A stretch of DNA of 64,000 nucleotides from Ignavibacteriales bacterium (GTDB lineage Bacteria > Bacteroidota > Ignavibacteria > Ignavibacteriales > Melioribacteraceae), in the NCBI GenBank assembly GCA_021740915.1, contig JAIOYW010000013.1, positions 1 through 64,000 on the forward strand, written 5' to 3'. Made by a program: the position numbers and the translations under genes. Position 1 is the first letter of the stretch. The number at the start of each line of letters is the position of its first letter. Positions 35,565-44,495 of this stretch are shown here, piece by piece. The notes beneath the pieces were generated by a model. It saw only the letters and a program-made list of their open reading frames with translations. It was not told where the DNA came from and made no database searches.

Positions 35565-36455
35565 ATGGAATTCAAAAATTATTACCAGATATTAGGCGTT
35601 GAAAAGACAGCTTCTCCGGGTGAGATAAAAAAGGCATATAGGAAACTTGCGTTTTTATATCACCCCGACAGAAATAACGGCGACCCTTCTGCGGAGACTA
35701 AATTCAAGGAACTAAACGAAGCCTATGAGGTCCTTAGTGATCCGCTAAAAAGAAGCAAATATGACAATATGTCCGCAAATGCCTTCGCCTATAACCGATC
35801 CGGCTTTGGCAGAAAATACAGTTCGAATAGGGGTCCGACAAACTTTGATTTCAATGACTTGTTTGGAGGCAGATCATCTGGTTATTCGGATTTTTTTGAA
35901 TCATTTTTCCGTGAAACTTTCGGGAAAAATTCCGACTGGGATTCCGCTTCTAATCAGTTTAAATATGAATCATCAGAGCCGGTAGTGAAACTGAACGTGT
36001 CGGAAGCAATTAATGGTGCCGAAAAAAGAATAAATATTTATGGTTCAGCGCTCAGCATAAAAATTCCCGGAGGTGTTCGTGATGGTTCAGTTCTTAAAAT
36101 GAGAAATATTAATTCAGGGAATGAAATTTCTCTTAGGATTAAAATCGTTGACGATAAATATGAAATTAAAAGTTCGGATCTGTCGATCGAAGTGGACGCT
36201 GACATTTTTACTGCCGTTTTAGGGGGAGAATTATATTTTGAATCTCCGGATTCGAGGGTGATTTCATTCTACATAAATCCGGGTACCGATAGCGGTAAAA
36301 CGTACAAATTCACAGGGCTGGGCTTGTATAAAGACGAGAGCAAGAACCAAAGGGGTGATTTGTTTGTAAAAATCAGATTGACTGTCCCTAAAAAGCTGGA
36401 TGAAACCAGCAAAAAAGATTTTGCACTTCTTAAACGTAAAATCGGTCAAAAATAA
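35565..36455 (+). CDS. CbpA-like J-domain co-chaperone
   Basis: A 296-residue DnaJ-family protein. The J domain (about 1-66) has the HPD motif (33-35 in YHPDRNNGD). A Gly/Phe/Ser-rich linker (about 70-125) follows, then the DnaJ C-terminal substrate domains without a zinc finger, as in CbpA. It stimulates DnaK ATPase and delivers clients. DnaK itself is not in the window. The ATG at 35565 is chosen because the terminator occupies the region of an earlier ATG (35535). An ATG at 35559 would add two residues. It is followed by htpG after 66 bases. Confidence 0.9.
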   Translation: MEFKNYYQILGVEKTASPGEIKKAYRKLAFLYHPDRNNGDPSAETKFKELNEAYEVLSDPLKRSKYDNMSANAFAYNRSGFGRKYSSNRGPTNFDFNDLFGGRSSGYSDFFESFFRETFGKNSDWDSASNQFKYESSEPVVKLNVSEAINGAEKRINIYGSALSIKIPGGVRDGSVLKMRNINSGNEISLRIKIVDDKYEIKSSDLSIEVDADIFTAVLGGELYFESPDSRVISFYINPGTDSGKTYKFTGLGLYKDESKNQRGDLFVKIRLTVPKKLDETSKKDFALLKRKIGQK

Positions 36456-36521
36456 TTTTATGGCGCTTAATTGTTATTTTAGTCGCTCCAATAATGAAAA
36501 GTTAAACTAACAGGAAAAAAT

Positions 36522-38423
36522 ATGACGGCAAATCAAAACACATTTGAATTTAAGGCCGAAGTTAAAAAACTTCTCGATATCCTTGTTCATTCTCTATATA
36601 CCAGCAAAGAAATCTTTCTGCGGGAATTGGTTTCCAATTCTTCTGACGCACTCGACAAACTGAGATTTCAATCAATTAGCGGAACTGAAATTACAGACAA
36701 GGATCTGCCATATGAAATTCATATAGATTTCGATGAAAAGGCTGCAACTATTACGGTCAGTGATCATGGTATAGGAATGACACGCGATGAAATCATACTA
36801 AATATTGGTACTATTGCAAAATCCGGGACTGAGGAATTTCTCAGACAGCTTGCCGAAAGCAAGTCGGAGGCAAACAATATAATAGGGAAATTTGGAATTG
36901 GTTTTTACAGCGTTTTTATGGTTGCAAAACAAGTTACGATTAAGTCCAAATCGTATAAACCCGATGAACCGGCAATCATTTGGAAATCTGACGGATTAGC
37001 TTCTTATGAGATATCAGAGATGGAAGAGCCAATGCAGCGAGGCACCATAATTGAAATCCATCTAAAGGATGACGCAAAAGAATTTGCAGAAAAATTCAGG
37101 ATTCAGTCAATTCTTAAAAAGCATAGCAGCTTTATATCTTTTCCGATTTTTCTTCAGAAGGAAAAAATAAATACGATAACAGCTTTGTGGCGAGAACCGA
37201 AATCTTCAATAAAACAGGAACAATATAACGAGTTCTATAAGTTTTTATCCTACGACATGGATGATCCCATGTTTACGTTGCATAAATCAGTAGATGCCCC
37301 GATTCAGTTTAACTCGCTGCTGTTTATTCCTAAAAAGAACGTTGAAATGTTCTGGATGAACCGCGATGAATATGGACTTGATCTTTACGTGCGCAGAGTT
37401 CTGATACAGCACAAAAACAAGGACCTGATCCCGGAGTACATGAGTTTTGTGCGCGGCGTTGTTGATTCTGAAGACCTACCCCTGAATATTTCAAGGGAAA
37501 CTCTGCAGGAAAACAGTGTTTTTATGAAAATATCATCCTCCGTTACAGGGCAAATACTGAATTTTCTTCTGGAAACGGCAAAGAATGAACCGGAAAAATA
37601 TGCCGAGTTCTGGAAAGAGCATGGAAAAATCTTCAAATTAGGTTATACGGACTTTACTAACCTTGAGAAGTTTAAGGATCTTCTGCGTTTTAATTCTTCA
37701 GCATCAGAAAGCGGAAACGATCTTACTTCCTTTGAAGAATACACTTCAAGAATGAAGGAAGGGCAGAAAGAAATATTCTATCTGAGCGGCAACAACCGAA
37801 GTGCTATTGAGCTTGATCCGCATCTTGAACTATTCAAGAAAAAAGGTGTCGAAGTTCTTTATTTCTTTGATCCGGTTGATGAATTTATTATTCCCTCTCT
37901 CAGAAAATATAAAGATTTCGAGTTTAAGTCTGCTGACACTAAAGACCTCAAGTCCCTTGATAAACTGGAAGATGTAATTGAGGACGATGATACCACAGAA
38001 AAACTCTCCAAAGATGATGAGAAACAATTCAGCAGTCTGCTATCTAAAATTAAAGCTATCCTTGGCGAAAAGGTAACTGAAGTTGTTGAGTCAAAAAGGC
38101 TGAAAGACAGCCCATCCTGCCTTATAAGCGCCGATGACGGATTTTCATCATCTATGCAGAAGATATTGAGAATGACCCACCAGGAAGTTGGAGCAACAGC
38201 CAAAATATTCGAAATAAACAAAAACCACCCGCTAACCCGCAACCTGCTTAAGGTATTTATAGCCGATGCTAATGATGATTTTATTCCTCAGACTGTGATG
38301 CAGCTGTATGAAATTTCTTTGTTGCTTGAAGGAAACCTTACGGATCCTCACGAACTCGTCACACGTACCAATAAAATATTAGAGAAATCGAGCGGCTGGT
38401 ATGTCGCCACAAAGAATCTTTGA
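36522..38423 (+). CDS. htpG: Hsp90-family chaperone HtpG
   Basis: A 633-residue HtpG, normal length. The N-terminal GHKL ATPase motifs are RELVSNSSDALDK (Glu/Asn for magnesium), DHGIGMT and GKFGIGFYS. The middle domain has the catalytic Arg region NISRETLQEN, and the C-terminal dimerisation domain ends in GWYVATKNL. It acts late in client folding together with DnaK and J-proteins, which fits its position at the end of the chaperone island. Preceded by AACAGGAAAA. Confidence 0.97.
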   Translation: MTANQNTFEFKAEVKKLLDILVHSLYTSKEIFLRELVSNSSDALDKLRFQSISGTEITDKDLPYEIHIDFDEKAATITVSDHGIGMTRDEIILNIGTIAKSGTEEFLRQLAESKSEANNIIGKFGIGFYSVFMVAKQVTIKSKSYKPDEPAIIWKSDGLASYEISEMEEPMQRGTIIEIHLKDDAKEFAEKFRIQSILKKHSSFISFPIFLQKEKINTITALWREPKSSIKQEQYNEFYKFLSYDMDDPMFTLHKSVDAPIQFNSLLFIPKKNVEMFWMNRDEYGLDLYVRRVLIQHKNKDLIPEYMSFVRGVVDSEDLPLNISRETLQENSVFMKISSSVTGQILNFLLETAKNEPEKYAEFWKEHGKIFKLGYTDFTNLEKFKDLLRFNSSASESGNDLTSFEEYTSRMKEGQKEIFYLSGNNRSAIELDPHLELFKKKGVEVLYFFDPVDEFIIPSLRKYKDFEFKSADTKDLKSLDKLEDVIEDDDTTEKLSKDDEKQFSSLLSKIKAILGEKVTEVVESKRLKDSPSCLISADDGFSSSMQKILRMTHQEVGATAKIFEINKNHPLTRNLLKVFIADANDDFIPQTVMQLYEISLLLEGNLTDPHELVTRTNKILEKSSGWYVATKNL

Positions 38424-38430
38424 TCATTAA

Positions 38431-38464
38431 AAATATCTGCAGGAAATTTTTCCTGCAGATATTT
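38431..38464. terminator. Bidirectional terminator between htpG and the ABC permease gene
   Basis: A perfect 14-base stem (AAATATCTGCAGGA / TCCTGCAGATATTT) with a 6-base loop, followed by ATTTTATC on the plus strand. Both flanking genes end within 10 bases of it. Confidence 0.9.
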
Positions 38465-38470
38465 ATTTTA

Positions 38471-39730
38471 TCAACCCTTTAACCCTGTGGTCGCAATTCC
38501 AGACATAATATATCTTTGAAAAAAGATAAATAACACTGCAATCGGGAGCATGCTCAGTGTTGCTCCGGTCATTATCAGATGATTATTGTCTGTATATGGT
38601 GAACGGAAATATTCAAGCCCAAGGGGGACAGTCCGAAGTTCCGGGCTATCGAGATAAATCAGAGGACCCATTACATCCTGCCATGTGGCAACAAATGTAA
38701 AAAGCCCCACAACAATCAGCGCCGGTATAATATTCGGTAAAATTATATTAAAATAAGTTCTGAATATACCGCAGCCATCTATAATCGCAGACTCATCGAG
38801 CTCTTTGGGAAGGGTAAGCATATATTGCCGTAAGAGAAAAACATTAAATGCTCCCGCAGTAAAATGCGGAACTATAAGTGGAAGGAAGGTATCAATCCAG
38901 CCAAGACTTTTGTAAATAGAAAACATGGGGATCAGTGTCACCTGTGCCGGTATCATTAATGTTGCAAGGAGTACAACGAACCAGAATTCTCTTCCCCGGA
39001 ATTTTAACCTGGCAAATCCATACGCGACAAAACTTGAAGATATTATCTGCCCTAAAATTGCCAACAGGCTGATAATAAAACTGTTTTTCATAAATGCCAG
39101 AAAACCTGTTGAATCACTGCTGTAGGTTGCTTCCGGTCCTTCAAGCGTTTCGGCATAGTTCTCCCATCTTGCATAAAATTCTCTGTGCTCCCGGTATCTG
39201 ATTCCACTCATCAGTCTGATTTCCGGACGGGGTGCGGGCTCAGCAGGCATAGTAAATAATAACTCTTCGTACCCGCCCTCCTTTTTTCTAACCATTCTGG
39301 CTACTGAAATAAAGTCTTCACCCGTCTCGCTGTTTTCATAAACCGGTATTTTTGTGAACTGAATCTCTTTCTCGTTCTCAACTTTCTGTAATAATTTACC
39401 GGAGGGAAACCACACGACTTGTTGCGATGGTAAATTCCCGTCAACGCGGAGATAATATGCCCCCGAACTGTCGGAATTGCTTAAAAGGTTTTCGGAATCA
39501 ATCAGGAGGAACCATTTTTTTTCTCCATCTGAGAATATTTTATTCCTGGCCGGAAGATTAAAATCCACTTTTTGAGCTCGGGCAGGATAAAATGCCGGAG
39601 GGTTCATGTTAATGCCTTCCCTCGATTTTACCGATGAGGTTACAACCCAGTAAAAGGGGAATGCCAGGAAAACTGCCACAACAATAAGCGCAGCATATAG
39701 CAAAACAAGTCGAAAATATTTCCTTTTCAT
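38471..39730 (-). CDS. Sugar ABC transporter permease (MalG-type) with large periplasmic insertion
   Basis: A 419-residue permease of the MalG/CUT1 group, well above the usual 270-280. The first helix (about 7-28) is followed by about 170 extracytoplasmic residues (about 30-205; for example NLPARNKIFSDGEKKWFLL) before the typical five-helix domain. The cytoplasmic EAA loop is DESAIIDGCGIFRTYFNIIL, which contacts an ATPase. The ATG at 39730 is chosen because it overlaps the upstream stop as ATGA. The frame is open further upstream but lies inside the neighbouring gene. The insertion may contact the fused binding domain of its partner or the sugar. No ATPase gene is nearby, so a shared MsmK-type ATPase is probable. 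Confidence 0.88.
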   Translation of the reverse strand: MKRKYFRLVLLYAALIVVAVFLAFPFYWVVTSSVKSREGINMNPPAFYPARAQKVDFNLPARNKIFSDGEKKWFLLIDSENLLSNSDSSGAYYLRVDGNLPSQQVVWFPSGKLLQKVENEKEIQFTKIPVYENSETGEDFISVARMVRKKEGGYEELLFTMPAEPAPRPEIRLMSGIRYREHREFYARWENYAETLEGPEATYSSDSTGFLAFMKNSFIISLLAILGQIISSSFVAYGFARLKFRGREFWFVVLLATLMIPAQVTLIPMFSIYKSLGWIDTFLPLIVPHFTAGAFNVFLLRQYMLTLPKELDESAIIDGCGIFRTYFNIILPNIIPALIVVGLFTFVATWQDVMGPLIYLDSPELRTVPLGLEYFRSPYTDNNHLIMTGATLSMLPIAVLFIFFQRYIMSGIATTGLKG

Positions 39731-42135
39731 TGCGGCGCCGAGTTTACAAATTTTCTGGAGAATTTTAATTGTATCATAGTTACAAGGAAAATTATGAGAA
39801 ATAATAGCATTGCATATGCGCAAGCTTTTCCCATATTGAGATTATTAAACGCCTCGTCATAAATATTAACGCTGTAAAATCTTAATGCATCCCCTGGCTC
39901 ACCGATTGTCGAACTTCTTTCAGCAAAAAACAATGCGGGCGTAAAAACCTGGAATGCTCCTATGGTTGACATAATACTCATAAAAACTATTACCGGAGCT
40001 AAGTTGGGTATTGTTATTGAAATGAATTTCCGGAAAAAGCCCGCGCCATCAATTTCTGCGGCTTCATATAACGATGCAGGTATTTGTTTCATTCCCGCAT
40101 AATATATTATCATTGCTCCGCCTACCCAGAAAATATTCATGATAACAACAGCAGCAAATGCGTGCTGTTCATCAAGCCAGTTTACAGGCGAGATACCGAA
40201 AAACCCAAGAAAATAATTTACAACACCATATTCTATGTTATACATATTATACCATAAAACCGCAGCGGCTGCCCCGGTAAAAAGCGACGGGAAATAGAAT
40301 GCGGCTTTAAAGAACGCTGTGCCCCTAATATTAAATGTCAGAAGTCCGGCAGTAAAAAGTCCCCCGAAAAAAGAAATCGGGATCGTAAGCAGCGCATACT
40401 TTACTGTCCTGTCGAGCCCGGTAAAAAATCTGTTGTCATTGAAAAGATTAACATATTGTTGAACCCCGATCCATTTAGGAGGACTAATCATATTCCATTC
40501 GGTAAAGGATAGTACAAATGCAGCAAGTATAGGCCCTAGAGTAAAACAGAATAGTCCGATAAGCCAGGGAGAAATTGTAATGTATCCGCCTGCGTCTGAA
40601 TACCGCCCATTTCCGGTCACCTTTTCCTTGTTCCTATGGATAAAGTAGAGGTAATAAATGGCGGCAGCGATAATTAAAAGCACAATAACTATAGGCAGAA
40701 TCACTCTTACAAATACGCCAGGGTCTTTCCTTTTTCCAAGCTGAAAAGCCTCGTCATAATACGAACTGAGTAAGGGCAAATATTCATGTACTTTCTTCTC
40801 AATAAATTTATCCATGTGGGAAGTAAATTTCCGATAATCCCCGTCGAGTATTTTCCCATTTGTTCTGGGTATCAATATAAATTTTGCATCATACTCCGCA
40901 TTGATTTCAGTTTCCATCCGAATACGCCATTTATCAAATACAGGGACCAGATAGTTATTGTCTGTGGTGAGACCAGGAATAGCATAATCCAGATCATAGA
41001 AAAAAGCTTCAACCCCTTTGGCGCCATAATCATTGTGCAACATTGCCTGCTTTGCTGCCTTAAGAGATGGTACGCCTCTCAATCTGCGGGCATATACGCC
41101 CTGAGCAAACTCACCGGCAAGAAATTGTATCAGCCGCCATGATTGCTCTGGATACTTTGTCCCCGAAAAGATTCCCACAGCATTTACAGTAATAAAGGGA
41201 GCGTGAGAATCGGCATAAGGAACTGGGGACAGTGCATAATTCTGACCGTCCTTTTCAAGATTTCTTAAAGTCCACGGACCGTCAACACCCATTACAAATT
41301 TATCGGAATAAAGCAGAGAGCTGAGATTCACATTTGCTGCCCGAAGCGGAAGGTCGCCGAGATGACCCCGATCACCATATTGAAGTTTGAAAATCTCGGA
41401 AAATCCTTTCTCAAGTGCCTTATTTCCTTTGATCGTGGTTTTTGTCGGCTGAATATATTGGTCCATCAATTCACCACCATATATCCTGAACATATATTCA
41501 TCCCACGCCAACCCGCCAACCATTCCATACTGAGAAAATGAGCCATCCGGATTACGCAAAGTCATTTTCCGGACAAGCTTTTTGAATTGCTCCCAGTGCA
41601 TTGGTTTATCCACCCTGGGCCAGTCTTTGCGGGAAATTCCCGATTGTTCAAGTTTATATGGTTTATAAATTAGAACCCGGGTGGGTATATCAACCGGAAA
41701 AGTAAACAGCTTGTTATCCCAGAGGCAACTTTCAATTGCCTTTTTGTGGTAAAGATTCAGATCGAAGCCGGAATTCTTAATCAGATCATCAAGAGGCAGC
41801 AAAGCGCCCCGTGCTGCCCAGACACCGATTATCCCGGAAAAAAGCGTTAGCACATCCGGAGCCAGACCCGAGCCAGACTGCACCTGTAGTTTTGCCCAAT
41901 ACTGCCCCCATGGATAAACAGATACCTCGACTTTTATGTCCGGGTTTTCTTCAACAAATTTTTCGAAAATAATCCTGCTGTATTCCACTTCGCCAGCTTC
42001 GCCGTATTGGGTAAACTTGATAAGTATCTTCTCTCCTCTAAAGTTTTTATTCTCGAAGATTTCACCAGCATACGAATCCCGGGAACTGAAGAAGAAGAGT
42101 AAGATGATCAAACAACTTGAAAAAACTCTATTCAT
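39727..42135 (-). CDS. ABC sugar importer: solute-binding protein fused to MalF-type permease
   Basis: An 802-residue fusion. After a signal sequence (about 1-23) comes a family 1 extracellular solute-binding domain (about 35-440; FEKFVEENPDIKVEVSVYPW, SGLAPDVLTLF, VMGVDGPWTLRNL). A helical linker leads to a transmembrane anchor (about 477-500) and a complete MalF-like permease (about 525-795) with EAA loop LYEAAEIDGAGFFRKF. Normally these are two proteins. The fusion tethers one binding domain per transporter. It shares an ATGA overlap with the second permease gene. It is divergent from GH130 across 109 bases, so it probably imports the oligosaccharide that GH130 cleaves. Confidence 0.92.
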   Translation of the reverse strand: MNRVFSSCLIILLFFFSSRDSYAGEIFENKNFRGEKILIKFTQYGEAGEVEYSRIIFEKFVEENPDIKVEVSVYPWGQYWAKLQVQSGSGLAPDVLTLFSGIIGVWAARGALLPLDDLIKNSGFDLNLYHKKAIESCLWDNKLFTFPVDIPTRVLIYKPYKLEQSGISRKDWPRVDKPMHWEQFKKLVRKMTLRNPDGSFSQYGMVGGLAWDEYMFRIYGGELMDQYIQPTKTTIKGNKALEKGFSEIFKLQYGDRGHLGDLPLRAANVNLSSLLYSDKFVMGVDGPWTLRNLEKDGQNYALSPVPYADSHAPFITVNAVGIFSGTKYPEQSWRLIQFLAGEFAQGVYARRLRGVPSLKAAKQAMLHNDYGAKGVEAFFYDLDYAIPGLTTDNNYLVPVFDKWRIRMETEINAEYDAKFILIPRTNGKILDGDYRKFTSHMDKFIEKKVHEYLPLLSSYYDEAFQLGKRKDPGVFVRVILPIVIVLLIIAAAIYYLYFIHRNKEKVTGNGRYSDAGGYITISPWLIGLFCFTLGPILAAFVLSFTEWNMISPPKWIGVQQYVNLFNDNRFFTGLDRTVKYALLTIPISFFGGLFTAGLLTFNIRGTAFFKAAFYFPSLFTGAAAAVLWYNMYNIEYGVVNYFLGFFGISPVNWLDEQHAFAAVVIMNIFWVGGAMIIYYAGMKQIPASLYEAAEIDGAGFFRKFISITIPNLAPVIVFMSIMSTIGAFQVFTPALFFAERSSTIGEPGDALRFYSVNIYDEAFNNLNMGKACAYAMLLFLIIFLVTMIQLKFSRKFVNSAPQ

Positions 42136-42146
42136 AAATCATTTAA

Positions 42147-42156
42147 CGAAATATCG
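42147..42156. promoter_or_regulatory. CGAAATATCG copy in the divergent sugar-locus promoter
   Basis: This 10-mer is the exact reverse complement of the three repeats in front of dps. It lies 11 bases upstream of the importer start and 88 bases upstream of GH130. It is a single copy, close to the start codon, and may be chance in AT-rich DNA. Confidence 0.25.
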
Positions 42157-42244
42157 AAATAAAATTTGGCTGATTAAATCATCTATTACTGCATTTCAGA
42201 CATTTATTTTTATTTTTTGAAAGTTTTTATGGTATTAATATCCT

Positions 42245-43222
42245 GTGGTGAAAATACGTAATTTTGTAAAATATCTTAATAAATTAGAGCTTGAATTGCA
42301 GCTGGAAAAAGAATTACTTATACGTTATACTCAAAATCCAATTTTGAATTTTAAAGATGTGCCTTATAACTGTAACGCTATTTATAACCCGGGGGCGGTT
42401 AAGTTTGGTGTAAAATATCTTCTTCTGCCGCGGGTTGAAGATGGAAGGAGAGACAACAAACTTCACGTCGCCCTTTCTGATGACGGAATTAATTATGAAT
42501 TATCCCCTGAGCATATACCGATGATTCCCACGAATGATGGTCTTCCTGAAAGGCACATGTACGATCCTAGAATCACTTATCTTGAAGGCAGCTATTATAT
42601 TACATATTGTTCACAGGATAACAGCAGTCTTGTACGGATAGGTTTGCTAAAAACTGAAGATTTTCAGGTGTTTGACAGAATTGGGTTTATTACTCCGCCA
42701 TGGAATCGCAATTGTGCACTTTTCCCCGAAAAAATCAATGGTCAGTATGTTAAAATTGAAAGACCGATGTATGGTAATGAGTTTTTTAATATGATCTCAT
42801 TTTCTCCTGATCTTATAAACTGGGGAAACCACAAACTTATAAAACTCGAAACACAGACCTGGTTCGGAGAAAAATGGGGCGCTGGTCCTCCGCCGATTAA
42901 AACAAAAGATGGTTGGTTACAGATTATCCATGGTGTCTTTCTGGCATGCAATTATGTTTACCGGATTGGTGTGATACTTTTAGATCTCGAGGAGCCTTGG
43001 AAAGTTGTGGGGCAATGCCCTGAGTTTATTCTTACCCCAAGGGAGGATTACGAAAGAACCGGTGAGACAATAAATTGTGTTTTTTGCAACGGTGTTATTC
43101 CCGAACCAGACGGCACAATTAAAATTTATTACGGGGCAGCCGATACTTCTATTGGTCTTGCCTTTGGCAGAATTGATGATCTTATCAATGCATGTAAATA
43201 TGACATGATGAATAATAAATGA
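42245..43222 (+). CDS. Glycoside hydrolase family 130 phosphorylase
   Basis: A 325-residue five-bladed propeller enzyme of GH130, whose members phosphorolyse or hydrolyse beta-mannosides (beta-1,4-mannooligosaccharides, mannosyl-glucose, mannosyl-GlcNAc). The catalytic Asp is in MYDPRIT (Asp107). NPGAVKF, LPRVEDGRRDNKL, GWLQIIHGV and IKIYYGAADTSIGLAF are family blocks, with the phosphate-binding Arg/His candidates present. It has no signal peptide, so it acts in the cytoplasm on imported sugar. The start is GTG, with a second GTG right behind it. Its stop overlaps the acyltransferase start (ATGA). It is divergent from the importer. Confidence 0.92.
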   Translation: MVKIRNFVKYLNKLELELQLEKELLIRYTQNPILNFKDVPYNCNAIYNPGAVKFGVKYLLLPRVEDGRRDNKLHVALSDDGINYELSPEHIPMIPTNDGLPERHMYDPRITYLEGSYYITYCSQDNSSLVRIGLLKTEDFQVFDRIGFITPPWNRNCALFPEKINGQYVKIERPMYGNEFFNMISFSPDLINWGNHKLIKLETQTWFGEKWGAGPPPIKTKDGWLQIIHGVFLACNYVYRIGVILLDLEEPWKVVGQCPEFILTPREDYERTGETINCVFCNGVIPEPDGTIKIYYGAADTSIGLAFGRIDDLINACKYDMMNNK

Positions 43223-44478
43223 TTAACATAGCAAAAAGAATCGGATCAATTGATGTTTTCCGGGGAATAACAATCTTCCTCATGATCTTTGTTAACGACG
43301 TTGCTTCTGTTACGGGAATACCCGCGTGGTTAAAACACGTTCCCCAGGATAAATTTGGCATGACTTTCGTTGATGTTGTTTTTCCAGCTTTCCTCTTTAT
43401 AGTTGGAATGTCTATTCCATTTGCTCTGGAAAAACGTCTAAATAAAACTCAGTCCAGGATTCATGTGCTTTGGCATATTATTACTAGGAGTGTTTCTCTT
43501 CTTATTATTGGAATCCTCATGGTTAATATTGGCCGGTTTGACGCTGTCAGTTCAGCAATCGGAAAAAATCTTTGGGCTTTCCTGATGTTTTTCAGTGTTA
43601 TTCTGTTATGGAACAGGGGTGTTAATAGTCGGGAAGGACTCCGTCATCCGAGCTTAAAAATTGAAAAAGGCCGGTTCAAAAAGATCTTTCACTCTGCAGA
43701 ACTCTCTTTTCTGAGCAGAGGTATTGGTCTGATCATTCTTGTCCTGTTAATTATTATTTATAGGGGAAATCCGAGCGGAGGTTCTGTTTGGTTTGTCACT
43801 TCCTGGTGGGGTATCCTTGGTTTAATAGGCTGGGCTTACTTATTTGTTGGCGTAATTTATCTTTTGAGTTCCGATAAAACAAGAGCAATGTATCTGTCAT
43901 TGATTGTTTTTATTCTGCTTTATTATGCTGATAAATCCGGGCAGCTAAAATTTCTATATCAATTCACCGAAATAATCTGGATTGGCGGTCACATTGGCAC
44001 ACATGCTGGAATAGTAACAGCGGGTGTACTATTTTCAACATCTCTTCAGAAAACTATAACCGGAGAAACGACTGCTAAAGTTTTTATCAAAACAGGATTA
44101 GTGCTTTCAGTGGTACTTTTTATCACAGGATACCTGACTCAGGGTGATTTTGACATTAATAAAACCCTTGCAACCCCCTCCTGGGCGCTTTATTCAATCT
44201 CAATATGTATGCTGATTTTTTTAGTCCTGTATTATTTAATTGACATCAAAGGAGGCGGCAGATACTTTTCTTTTTTCAAACCTGCCGGGTCAAATCCTCT
44301 GCTCGCCTATTTACTTCCGGATGTATATTACTTTGGATCCTATCTTCTCGGTTTTAATTTCTTCAAAGCCATATCCGGAAATTGGATTTCGGGAATTGCC
44401 GTTTCGATAATTTTTTCTGTGTTGATGGTTTATCTGACAAAATTTCTTGGCAGCAAAGGAATTAAAATGAATTTATAA
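43219..44478 (+). CDS. DUF5009 / NagX-like membrane acyltransferase (HGSNAT family)
   Basis: A 419-residue protein with about ten to eleven transmembrane helices, related to heparan-alpha-glucosaminide N-acetyltransferase. The N-terminal signature RIGSIDVFRGITIFLMIFV is followed by PAFLFIVGMSIPFAL. Family members transfer acetyl groups across the membrane to amino sugars or have unknown transport-linked roles in glycan loci. The conserved transmembrane His of HGSNAT could be the one in KHVPQDK, but this is uncertain. Translation is coupled to GH130 by a four-base overlap, which points to a mannose/amino-sugar-containing glycan substrate. Confidence 0.85.
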   Translation: MINIAKRIGSIDVFRGITIFLMIFVNDVASVTGIPAWLKHVPQDKFGMTFVDVVFPAFLFIVGMSIPFALEKRLNKTQSRIHVLWHIITRSVSLLIIGILMVNIGRFDAVSSAIGKNLWAFLMFFSVILLWNRGVNSREGLRHPSLKIEKGRFKKIFHSAELSFLSRGIGLIILVLLIIIYRGNPSGGSVWFVTSWWGILGLIGWAYLFVGVIYLLSSDKTRAMYLSLIVFILLYYADKSGQLKFLYQFTEIIWIGGHIGTHAGIVTAGVLFSTSLQKTITGETTAKVFIKTGLVLSVVLFITGYLTQGDFDINKTLATPSWALYSISICMLIFLVLYYLIDIKGGGRYFSFFKPAGSNPLLAYLLPDVYYFGSYLLGFNFFKAISGNWISGIAVSIIFSVLMVYLTKFLGSKGIKMNL

Positions 44479-44495
44479 AAATGTTCGAGGTTAAA

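Noticed and set aside
39731-39823. Longer N-terminus for the second ABC permease (start at 39823)
   Set aside because: It would lie wholly inside the fused permease gene, while the ATG at 39730 overlaps that gene's stop as ATGA and begins a normal membrane segment.
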